DNA of 43,599 nucleotides from NCBI GenBank assembly GCA_050258815.1, contig JBLMZM010000140.1:1-43599 (forward strand), written 5' to 3'. The translations under genes and the position numbers were made by a program. The notes under the pieces were generated by a model. That model was not told the DNA's origin. It worked only from the letters and a program-made list of their open reading frames with translations, and ran no database searches. Each line of letters begins with the position of its first letter. Position 1 is the first letter of the stretch. This stretch comes from JAAXKN01 sp050258815 (lineage in GTDB: Bacteria > Bacteroidota > Ignavibacteria > Ignavibacteriales > SURF-24). Positions 8,547 through 15,339 of this stretch are shown here, piece after piece.

Positions 8547-9182
8547 TTATTTCAGTAAAATCATTTTCTTTATATTGACAAAGCTGCCAGCCTTCATCTG
8601 CACAAAGTAAACACCGCTGGTAAATCCGGCCCCGTTGAAATTTACTTCATATTGTCCCGGTGACATATTATTGTTAAGGAGTGTGGCCACCTCACTTCCA
8701 AGGGCGTTAAATACCTTTAAGACCACATATGCATTCTCCGGAACGGAAAACCTTATCAGGGTCGAAGGATTAAAAGGATTCGGATAGTTCTGGTATAAAT
8801 TGTAGCTGAAGGCCTTCCCCCTTGATTCAACTGATGTTACCCTGGGATTTGCAGTAATGGTACCCGACATTCCAATGCCTCCGGGACTCCCATGCGGGAT
8901 ACAGTAGAATCTGTGCAGTCCGGGCGAAGTAATTACTTTACTGAAACTTGTAGAAGAGGCGCTGATGGGGGAATTCCATGAATTGCTGCCCTGCGTACTA
9001 TCAGAGGTTGTTGTATGTGTACCGTTAACCCACTTCCAGGTTACCGTATCCCCTACCGTAATCGTAATACTGGCAGGTGTAAATGCAAAATTAGCTACGC
9101 TGATAATATGATTGGTCTGTGCCTTTAATGTGCTGAAAAGAAACAGACCGGTAAACAGATAAAACAGTACTTTCTTTGTCAT
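8547..9182 (-). CDS. Secreted cupredoxin with T9SS C-terminal sorting domain
   Basis: Protein of 211 residues: signal peptide (1 to about 21, ending LKAQ), then a plastocyanin/pseudoazurin-like copper domain (about 25-112), then a type A T9SS sorting domain (about 128-211). The copper ligands are visible as H56 (NGTHTTTS), C94 and H97 (FYCIPHG) and M105 (GIGMSG), a normal type 1 site. The sorting domain begins YQNYPNPFNPST and ends GVYFVQMKAGS...KKMILL, so the protein should cross the outer membrane and be anchored on, or released from, the cell surface. ATG at 9182 and GTG at 9185 are both possible starts after the AGGAG site. It may act in extracellular electron transfer or copper binding; the partner is unknown. 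Confidence 0.9.
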   Translation of the reverse strand: MTKKVLFYLFTGLFLFSTLKAQTNHIISVANFAFTPASITITVGDTVTWKWVNGTHTTTSDSTQGSNSWNSPISASSTSFSKVITSPGLHRFYCIPHGSPGGIGMSGTITANPRVTSVESRGKAFSYNLYQNYPNPFNPSTLIRFSVPENAYVVLKVFNALGSEVATLLNNNMSPGQYEVNFNGAGFTSGVYFVQMKAGSFVNIKKMILLK

Positions 9183-9393
9183 CACAAATATTCTCCTAAA
9201 ATTTTTATTAATCTCTGTTTATTTCGGTTATAGTGAAGGTCCATTCTTCAAATCATTTCAATTAATACTTTAATTTGAAAACAATTATTCTTAATATTGA
9301 AGTAAAACTATAATACTGTTGTTCAGGCAAACCAGGTCTATTCAGATGCAGCACAATTATATTCACTGTTATATTATGAGAACGAGGGTTGTC

Positions 9394-10326
9394 ATGAAAA
9401 AATTCCAGTTATTTACTCTTATTTTAATCTATTTACAATTTAATGGTACTATCATGTCACAAAACAATGAAAAACTGATAAAATTACCACTCAGTAAGAT
9501 CGCCGAGGGACTAAAGTTTCCGGAGGGACCCGCCTGGAATGGCAAAGATACACTTTATGTTTCCAACTGCTATGGTGACTGGATCACACGCATTATTAAC
9601 GATAAAGTGGATTCGTTTGTCTCAGCCCCTTCGAAACCCTACTCTTTTGAAAAAACCAATGGGCTCACGGTTTATAAGGACGGCAGCATCTTTGCGTGCG
9701 AATTCGGCAAGGGAGCCATACTTAGATTCTTCCCCGATGGCAGCTGTCAGGCTGTTTCTGAGGGTTATAACGGCATAAAGTTCAACCGCCCTAACGATCT
9801 GGCCTTCGATCCGAAAGGCAATCTGTATTTTACTGACCCTAAATCCTACGACCGGAATGTCCTGGATGGGTCATTATACATGATCAGTGCTGATTTTAAG
9901 ACTACAAAGCAGGTATATACAGGACTTGGCTTCCCGAATGGCATAGCTTTTTCAAAAGACGGGAAAAGTGTATACGTTTGCGAATCCGCCTTCCAGAGAA
10001 TAATCAAATTCCCGGTAAATGAGGATGGGTCGCTTGGTCAGTTCTCAGTTTTTGTGGACCTCCCGGGCGGTGATCCGGATGGAATTGCTTTCGATGATTC
10101 CGGCGATCTTTATGCTGCTCATTTCGGCGGCGGCGGAGTATACGTAATTTCACCCCTGGGCAGTATCAAATATAAAATTGAATTACCGGGGAAAAAGGTA
10201 AGCAATGTTGAATTTGCAGATGAGGACATGAAAACGCTCTATATTACTGAAGATGAAACCAATGCAGTTTACAGGACCAGAGTGGAAGTACCCGGGATGG
10301 TCCTGTTTTCCTCCCCTGGCAGATAA
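9394..10326 (+). CDS. SMP-30/gluconolactonase-like beta-propeller, exported
   Basis: 310-residue protein with a signal peptide (MKKFQLFTLILIYLQF, cleavage near MSQ) and an SMP-30/gluconolactonase/LRE-like six-bladed propeller. The metal-site Glu is seen in KFPEGPAW (E44). Typical blade motifs are NRPNDLAFDPKGNLYFTDP, GFPNGIAFSKDGKSVYVCES and GDPDGIAFDDSGDLYAAHF. Family members hydrolyse sugar lactones, but many exported ones have no tested substrate, so this is a family call only. The ATG at 9394 follows a GAGGG site; an upstream in-frame start at 9319 would add 25 residues before the signal peptide and is not favoured. It ends convergent to a histidine kinase gene. Confidence 0.85.
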   Translation: MKKFQLFTLILIYLQFNGTIMSQNNEKLIKLPLSKIAEGLKFPEGPAWNGKDTLYVSNCYGDWITRIINDKVDSFVSAPSKPYSFEKTNGLTVYKDGSIFACEFGKGAILRFFPDGSCQAVSEGYNGIKFNRPNDLAFDPKGNLYFTDPKSYDRNVLDGSLYMISADFKTTKQVYTGLGFPNGIAFSKDGKSVYVCESAFQRIIKFPVNEDGSLGQFSVFVDLPGGDPDGIAFDDSGDLYAAHFGGGGVYVISPLGSIKYKIELPGKKVSNVEFADEDMKTLYITEDETNAVYRTRVEVPGMVLFSSPGR

Positions 10327-10361
10327 GCAACCGGAATTCTGCTAAATGGAAATTTGTTAAA

Positions 10362-11810
10362 TCAATTTTGAATCCGGGACACCATCCCGGATTCTGATTT
10401 TTCTGCTATGCTTCCGTTGGAGCTTACAGGAAGCCTTACTATAAATGCTGTACCGGGGTTATTCCCGCTTCCCAGGCGGGAAGGGCTTTCAACTTGTATA
10501 TCACCTGCATGACGCTGGATTATGTGGTGAACTACCGAGAGTCCCATGCCTGAACCCTCAAAATTTTTATGTTTAATGTTCGAACCGCGGAAAAATTCGT
10601 TAAATACCTTGCCGGTTTCTTCCCGCGGTATTCCAACTCCATTGTCGCACACCTCAATAAAAATATTTTCGCCATCGGATTTAAGCATTACTTCTATTTT
10701 TCCCTGAGACAAAACGTTTTCCTGTCCGATATATTTTATAGCATTACCAATAAGATTTGAGATTGCAATTTCAATCAGAGCCCTGTCGGCCTTCAGAGGA
10801 GCCTTTGATTCCCTGTTATCAAAAAAATTAAGACAGATATGCTTCTGCTCAAGCGTTGCCTTATATTGCTCAATAATATTACCGATTACCTCTTCGGGCC
10901 TGACCTCATCTGCCCCGATATCATCCAGCATTCTGAGCCGGGAAATCCGCAGACTGTTATTAATCATGTTTATGGCCTCATCAGTTCTTATCTTTGCCCG
11001 GTTCAGCCGGTCAGAAATTTCTTGGTTCACTGGTCCTATAAAATTCCCCAGTATCAGGTCCAGGAACGAATGTACGGCTGTAAGCGGTGATTTAATCTCA
11101 TGAACCACCCCCATTATATACTTCTGTTTCTCTATTTCAGCTTCTTTCAGTCTGCTTAAAGCCTCCATCAGTTCCTGTTCCCTCTTATATAACTCACGTG
11201 CTATCTTATTAGCTATGGTTACACTGACAAACATCATGAGGCTGAATACAATCAGGAATATTATTATAAAATTAAGGTTGTTATAAAAAGGATGACTGAG
11301 AAGCCCCTGAAGCCCGTTGTGCGGAATAAGGCCGGAATATTCACCGAAGATCATAAGTGCAAAAAGAAAAACAACCACAACGGAGATGGAATATATTACA
11401 AATCCCGGCAGTATCAGGCTGCCGATAATCATATGGAATATAAAGAACATATAAAGGGGATTTTCTATGCCGCCCGTGTAATAAATCAGGAAAATCAATG
11501 CGCAGAGATCCAGCTCAATCTGGAGAAGTGAAAGGTGAAGATTGTTAAACTTATCCGGATCCGGTTTTACAAAGCGGCGGATATATTGGAAAAAAATGTT
11601 ATATAGCAGAATTGAAAGCGTAATTATAATAATGGCAGTCAGCTGAGTTCCGGTCAGGGGTATTTTTAAAATGAATTCCAGACCGAACAGCATGGCTACA
11701 AGCATTGCAACAGCGCCGTATCTTAATTTAATGAACCAAAGATTGCGCTCAATTATAGCTCTCCAGAATTCCTCGTAATGACTTGCCCAGGCAGGAATTA
11801 ATGATGACAT
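10362..11810 (-). CDS. Membrane-bound sensor histidine kinase
   Basis: 482-residue kinase. The N-terminal third holds about six transmembrane helices (between about 30 and 200) without a large periplasmic loop, so the signal is probably sensed within or near the membrane. A linker helix follows (EQELMEALSRLKEAE). The HisKA domain has H237 in MGVVHEIKSPLTAVHSFLDL. The ATPase domain carries the N box (SNLIGNAIKY), G1 (DNGVGIP) and G2 (GSGMGLSVVHHI). No response regulator is adjacent. An AGAGGT ribosome-binding site precedes the ATG. The last codons overlap a terminator hairpin serving the convergent propeller gene. The gene is divergent from the cytochrome-like lipoprotein across a 214-base gap. 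Confidence 0.9.
   Translation of the reverse strand: MSSLIPAWASHYEEFWRAIIERNLWFIKLRYGAVAMLVAMLFGLEFILKIPLTGTQLTAIIIITLSILLYNIFFQYIRRFVKPDPDKFNNLHLSLLQIELDLCALIFLIYYTGGIENPLYMFFIFHMIIGSLILPGFVIYSISVVVVFLFALMIFGEYSGLIPHNGLQGLLSHPFYNNLNFIIIFLIVFSLMMFVSVTIANKIARELYKREQELMEALSRLKEAEIEKQKYIMGVVHEIKSPLTAVHSFLDLILGNFIGPVNQEISDRLNRAKIRTDEAINMINNSLRISRLRMLDDIGADEVRPEEVIGNIIEQYKATLEQKHICLNFFDNRESKAPLKADRALIEIAISNLIGNAIKYIGQENVLSQGKIEVMLKSDGENIFIEVCDNGVGIPREETGKVFNEFFRGSNIKHKNFEGSGMGLSVVHHIIQRHAGDIQVESPSRLGSGNNPGTAFIVRLPVSSNGSIAEKSESGMVSRIQN
10370..10394 (+). terminator. Terminator embedded in the 3' end of the kinase gene
   Basis: GAATCCGGGA and TCCCGGATTC form a perfect 10-bp stem with a 5-base loop, followed on the plus strand by TGATTTTT. 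It fits a terminator for the propeller gene, yet lies inside the final codons of the convergent kinase gene. Confidence 0.7.
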
Positions 11811-11967
11811 CAGTACCTCTTTATTCCTGTTTAACTCTGTGACCCCGTGGAAATATGATGATAATCTAGAGTATTATTTCATTTTAGTCAATAGTATTTG
11901 CAAATCAATTAAATAGCATTGAAAAATACAGGATCACGCTTTATCTTTATAGCTGTCAATAAATAAA

Positions 11968-11998
11968 TTTGAAAATTGACGGAAATATCGAATATTTG
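11968..11998 (+). promoter_or_regulatory. Candidate Bacteroidota-type promoter
   Basis: TTTG at 11968-11971, then 19 bases, then AATATTTG at 11991-11998, seven of eight matches to TAnnTTTG. The expected transcription start is about 20 bases before the ATG at 12025. The same area carries an inverted repeat AAATAT-CGA-ATATTT (11983-11997) overlapping the -7 element, which might bind a regulator or be chance in AT-rich DNA. Confidence 0.4.
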
Positions 11999-12024
11999 AA
12001 CATCGAATCACTTTTAATAATATT

Positions 12025-12423
12025 ATGAAATACAATATTCTTCTAATTTGCATCTTTTTTGGTTTCGTGATTGCTGTGGGCTGCAAGGATACGGTTACTA
12101 ATTCGGACATCGATTCGAAGGTAATTCCCTCCAGTAATGTGAGTTACAATGAGCACATCCAGCCCCTTTTCGAAGTTAAGTGCAATAACGCAGGTTGTCA
12201 CGATGATTCTAAAAGAGCAGCCGGCCTGAGCCTGACCTCTTATCAGAATACAATGTCTGATCCTACAATGATTGTTCCGGGATCTCCCGATAACAGCCGT
12301 CTGGTCTGGGCAATCCGCCCTGGAGCCTCAACACCGATGCCTCCTCTGAATTATCCACAGCTGACGAAAAACCAGCTGGATGGAATTGTTACCTGGATAA
12401 AAGAGGGTGCAAAAGCCAATTAA
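12025..12423 (+). CDS. Cytochrome c-like lipoprotein (planctomycete-type heme domain)
   Basis: 132-residue exported protein. The signal ends in AVGC, so the mature protein is probably lipid-anchored at Cys 20. The segment YNEHIQPLFEVKCNNAGCHDDS carries a C-X4-CH motif instead of the usual C-X2-CH; this longer spacing is seen in the planctomycete cytochrome C-like domain found widely in Bacteroidota. A downstream Met (STPMPPLN) could be the distal heme ligand, and the C-terminal helix LTKNQLDGIVTWIKEGA is typical of class I cytochrome c folds. Heme attachment is inferred. It is divergent from a membrane kinase and overlaps the next gene by 17 bases. Confidence 0.75.
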   Translation: MKYNILLICIFFGFVIAVGCKDTVTNSDIDSKVIPSSNVSYNEHIQPLFEVKCNNAGCHDDSKRAAGLSLTSYQNTMSDPTMIVPGSPDNSRLVWAIRPGASTPMPPLNYPQLTKNQLDGIVTWIKEGAKAN

Positions 12424-12820
12424 GACTGATTCAGGTATTTACCTGTTGGAATTGCGCCTGAGTGAATCAATGATTATTGACTCTAAACGCTTCAGACACC
12501 TGCACCTGGAAAAGGGATACTATTATTATTCTGGCAGTGCACAGAAAAACCTCAGTTACAGAATTAACCGCCACCTGAAAAAAGATAAGACCATTCACTG
12601 GCACATTGACCTTCTGACATCCAGACCTGAATGCACAGTAACAAAATACTGGATAATCGAAAATGTGGATAAAAGCGGCGAATGCAGACTTGTAGAGAGA
12701 TTAGTAAAGGAATTTGGATTGAAACCAGCAGTCAGAAATTTCGGTAATTCGGACTGCAGCAGGTGTATATCACATTTGCTGGAAAGCGGAGTCAATCCGC
12801 TTTCCGGCTTTTCTGTTTGA
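12407..12820 (+). CDS. DUF123 GIY-YIG nuclease-like protein
   Basis: 137-residue protein of the DUF123 branch of GIY-YIG folds. GIYLLELRL and KGYYYYSGSAQKNLSYRINRHLK correspond to the two GIY-YIG strands and the following conserved Arg. IHWHIDLLTS is the family hallmark, and Cys residues near the end (DCSRCISHL) complete the pattern. The nuclease activity of this branch is not established. The start is taken as GTG at 12407, overlapping the cytochrome-like gene, because later ATGs would delete the GIY strand. There is no clear spacer to a ribosome-binding site, so coupled translation is likely. The final codons coincide with a terminator hairpin, so the last ten or so residues are probably not functional. 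Confidence 0.8.
   Translation: MQKPIKTDSGIYLLELRLSESMIIDSKRFRHLHLEKGYYYYSGSAQKNLSYRINRHLKKDKTIHWHIDLLTSRPECTVTKYWIIENVDKSGECRLVERLVKEFGLKPAVRNFGNSDCSRCISHLLESGVNPLSGFSV
12781..12805 (+). terminator. Terminator inside the DUF123 coding end
   Basis: GGAAAGCGGA, loop GTCAA, TCCGCTTTCC: a perfect 10-bp stem followed by GGCTTTTCTGTTT. It begins 40 bases before the end of the reading frame. Confidence 0.75.
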
Positions 12821-12839
12821 TTTTTTCAGGGCTATTTAT

Positions 12840-13832
12840 TTATAACCACTTCATTTCTTTGTACCAGTCGCAGGTCCTCTGAATACCGTCTTTTATGGAT
12901 ATTTCCTGCCTGTAGCCCAGTTCCTTAACGGCTTTTGAAGTATCGCACGTCCATGCCTTCTGCACAAGATCTCTGGCTTTTTCCAGGTTAAGCGTTGCAG
13001 GTTTTGAACTGAACATTGCAAAAAACTGTGCAATAGCGGCAATTGTGTAGACCACAAAATGAGGCACTTTTACCTTTAGTGCTTTTTTATGAAGTACTTC
13101 CGAAGTAATCTGCCCTATCTCTTTCCAGGTATATGTCCTTTCAGTACTTATAAAATAAGTCTTGCAGACGGAATTTTCGCTGATTGCGGCCTTGTAAAAG
13201 CCTTGAACCAGATCAAGTACGTGGATTAAGCTGAGAGGCTTGTCGTGCAAACCGATTGAGGTCATAAGCCCCTTGTTAAAGGTCTGGAAGAAAATAAATA
13301 TTTCAGTATCCCTTTCGCCATACACAGCAGGAGCCCTGCATATAGTAATGGGCAGCCTGTCCATGTAGGTTTTGGCCAGGTTTTCCTCTTCCAGCTTGCT
13401 TTTGCCGTAAGTTGTAATCGGATGACAAATTGTTTCCTCGTTAACTGGCTTTCCGTCCAGCGAGGGTCCACACGCTGTCTGGCTGCTTACAATTAGAATT
13501 TTTTTAATTGTATCTTTTATTTCCAGTGCAGCTTCCAGTATTGTGCGTGTAGTTTCTACATTGCCCATGTAATACCCTTCGGGCTTTTTAGATTTAACAA
13601 CACCGGCAACATGGAAAATATATTCCGCCCCAATGAATGCTTTTTTCAGTCCTTCCTTGTCAAATAATCCGCAATCCACTATTTCCACACTCTTTCCGCT
13701 CAGCCATTTAAGATTACTCGACTTCCGGGTAATACACTTTACCTTAAAGCCCTTGCTCAGGAGAAGATCAACAAGGTGGCTCCCGACGAAACCGTTTGCT
13801 CCTGTTACGACGGCAATCTTATTAGTATCCAT
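12840..13832 (-). CDS. NAD-dependent epimerase/dehydratase, candidate ceramide reductase (CerR)
   Basis: 330-residue extended SDR enzyme. The nucleotide-binding motif GANGFVGSH lies at about 11-19, and the catalytic pair is Y142 and K146 in TYGKSK, with a Ser/Thr in VSSQT. It looks like the 3-beta-hydroxysteroid dehydrogenase/dihydroflavonol reductase branch, not a sugar epimerase. Its place divergent from a serine palmitoyltransferase-like gene, which is followed by a GNAT-fold acyltransferase, matches the bacterial sphingolipid sets where such an enzyme reduces the 3-keto group of oxidised ceramide. That role is inferred from context; other ketone substrates remain possible. The ATG at 13832 is preferred over one at 13844 because GGAAA lies upstream of the former. 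Confidence 0.75.
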   Translation of the reverse strand: MDTNKIAVVTGANGFVGSHLVDLLLSKGFKVKCITRKSSNLKWLSGKSVEIVDCGLFDKEGLKKAFIGAEYIFHVAGVVKSKKPEGYYMGNVETTRTILEAALEIKDTIKKILIVSSQTACGPSLDGKPVNEETICHPITTYGKSKLEEENLAKTYMDRLPITICRAPAVYGERDTEIFIFFQTFNKGLMTSIGLHDKPLSLIHVLDLVQGFYKAAISENSVCKTYFISTERTYTWKEIGQITSEVLHKKALKVKVPHFVVYTIAAIAQFFAMFSSKPATLNLEKARDLVQKAWTCDTSKAVKELGYRQEISIKDGIQRTCDWYKEMKWL

Positions 13833-13954
13833 ATTAATTTCCATTTGATTTTAAGTCTATTTAATTATACATTTTGCAGTAAAAAAAAACACAGCGAGTG
13901 AAACCAGACAAAAATATAAAGAAAGATTTTAATTTCATACTAAGTAAATCAATT

Positions 13955-13961
13955 GAGGAGG
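13955..13961 (+). promoter_or_regulatory. Ribosome-binding site that fixes the spt start
   Basis: GAGGAGG at 13955-13961 stands 6 bases before TTG at 13968. Because it would otherwise be read as coding, it shows that the upstream TTG at 13953 is not the start and that the gene uses a TTG start at 13968. Confidence 0.8.
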
Positions 13962-13967
13962 AAAATT

Positions 13968-15158
13968 TTGGATCTATTTACGAAGTGTTTTGAATTTACC
14001 AGAGCAGATGAGATAAAGGCATCAGGTCTTTATCCATACTTCAGAGAAATTGAAGAAAACGAAGGACCTGTTGTTACGATGAAAGGCAGAAAAGTAATTA
14101 TGGCAGGATCCAATAATTATCTCGGTTTGACTGCTCACCCACGCGTAAAAGAAGCAGCGATTAAGGCCGTGGAAAAATATGGCACTGGCTGTTCCGGTTC
14201 ACGTTATCTTACAGGGACCATTGACCTGCACGTGGAAATGGAAGAAAAACTGGCAAAATTCCTGGGAAAAGAAGCCTGCCTGCTCTTCAGTACAGGCTAT
14301 CAGACGGCTCAGGGAATTATCCCTACTCTGGTACAGCGCGGGGAGTATGTTGTGTCCGACAAGGACAATCATGCATGTATAGTTGCCGGTAATCTTATGG
14401 CAAAAGGCGCTACAGCAGATATTGTGCGCTACAAACATAACGACATGAATGACCTCGAAAGAGTAATAAAAAAGCTTCCTTATGAGGCTCCAAAACTTAT
14501 TGTAACTGATGGTGTATTCAGTACGGGCGGTGAAATTGTAGATCTCCCTACTATGAACAGAATAGCCAAAGAAAATAACGCCAGAATACTTTGCGATGAC
14601 GCCCATTCAGTTGGCGTAATCGGCAAGGGCGGCAGAGGTACGGCCAGTGAATTTGACCTGGTTGATGATATTGACATGACCATGGGAACATTCAGTAAAA
14701 CATTCGCCTCTTTGGGCGGTTTTGTGGCTGGTGACGCAAAGGTAATAAATTACCTGAAGCACCATTCACCTGCGTTGATCTTCAGCGCCTCTCCAACTCC
14801 GGCTTCCATTGCAGCAGCAATAGCAGCCCTCGAAATCCTTATTGAAGAACCTGAAAGGGTAACCCGCCTTATCAGCAATGCGGCAAAAGTAAGAAGCTGC
14901 CTGAAAGATGCCGGTTTCGACGTAATTGACAGCAGGACAGCAATTGTACCTGTTATCATCGGCGATGATATGAGGGCATTCCAGATGGGCAAAATGCTCT
15001 TCGAGGATGGAGTGTTCGTAAACGTATTTATTTCTCCGGGAGTGCCTCAGGGAAGACAAATGATGAGAACAAGCTATATGTCGACCCATGAAGATCAGCA
15101 CCTGGAATATATAGTAGATGCTTTCAAACGGAATGGCAAAAAACTGGGAATAATTTAG
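13968..15158 (+). CDS. spt: Serine palmitoyltransferase-like alpha-oxoamine synthase
   Basis: 396-residue PLP enzyme of the alpha-oxoamine synthase family. Family features present: GSNNYLGLTAHP near the N-terminus, GTGCSGSRYLTGT, the ring-stacking His in DKDNHAC (about H135), the Asp and His of DDAHSVGV (about 211 and 213), and the PLP-binding Lys (about K244) in GTFSKTFASLGGF. The last motif and the N-terminal YPYF segment fit serine palmitoyltransferase better than BioF or Kbl, which share the fold. It would condense serine with an acyl thioester to a 3-keto sphingoid base in the cytoplasm. Its neighbours, an epimerase-type reductase and a GNAT-fold candidate ceramide synthase, support this. 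It uses a TTG start with a strong GAGGAGG site. BioF or Kbl activity cannot be excluded without assay. Confidence 0.85.
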   Translation: MDLFTKCFEFTRADEIKASGLYPYFREIEENEGPVVTMKGRKVIMAGSNNYLGLTAHPRVKEAAIKAVEKYGTGCSGSRYLTGTIDLHVEMEEKLAKFLGKEACLLFSTGYQTAQGIIPTLVQRGEYVVSDKDNHACIVAGNLMAKGATADIVRYKHNDMNDLERVIKKLPYEAPKLIVTDGVFSTGGEIVDLPTMNRIAKENNARILCDDAHSVGVIGKGGRGTASEFDLVDDIDMTMGTFSKTFASLGGFVAGDAKVINYLKHHSPALIFSASPTPASIAAAIAALEILIEEPERVTRLISNAAKVRSCLKDAGFDVIDSRTAIVPVIIGDDMRAFQMGKMLFEDGVFVNVFISPGVPQGRQMMRTSYMSTHEDQHLEYIVDAFKRNGKKLGII

Positions 15159-15296
15159 TTAATTCTCTACCCCGGCAATTATTTGCTGCAGGCTACCTTC
15201 AGCTCCGGATAATGTGGATTTGTATTCGGGACTGAAGGCCTGAAATGAACATCGCAAATATTGTGCGGATTTATGAATTAAAATTTCTACGTAATA

Positions 15297-15327
15297 AGCA
15301 TACTGTTAAAAAGTATGCTTTTTTTTT
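15297..15327 (+). terminator. Intrinsic terminator just before the cerS-like gene
   Basis: AGCATACT, loop GTTAAAA, AGTATGCT followed by a run of nine Ts. It ends only 12 bases before the next ATG, with the ribosome-binding site AAGGGG in between. Besides ending the spt transcript it may act as an attenuator. Confidence 0.85.
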
Positions 15328-15339
15328 AAGGGGAATTGC

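Noticed and set aside
9319..9393. Longer start of the SMP-30-like gene
   Set aside because: The added 25 residues precede a complete signal peptide, and GAGGG supports the ATG at 9394.
13953..13967. Upstream TTG start of the spt gene giving MRRKI
   Set aside because: The bases form the GAGGAGG ribosome-binding site for the TTG at 13968, so they are not coding.
14199..14606. 135-residue reading frame on the minus strand inside spt
   Set aside because: It is a shadow of a well-supported coding frame with no recognisable domain or ribosome-binding site.
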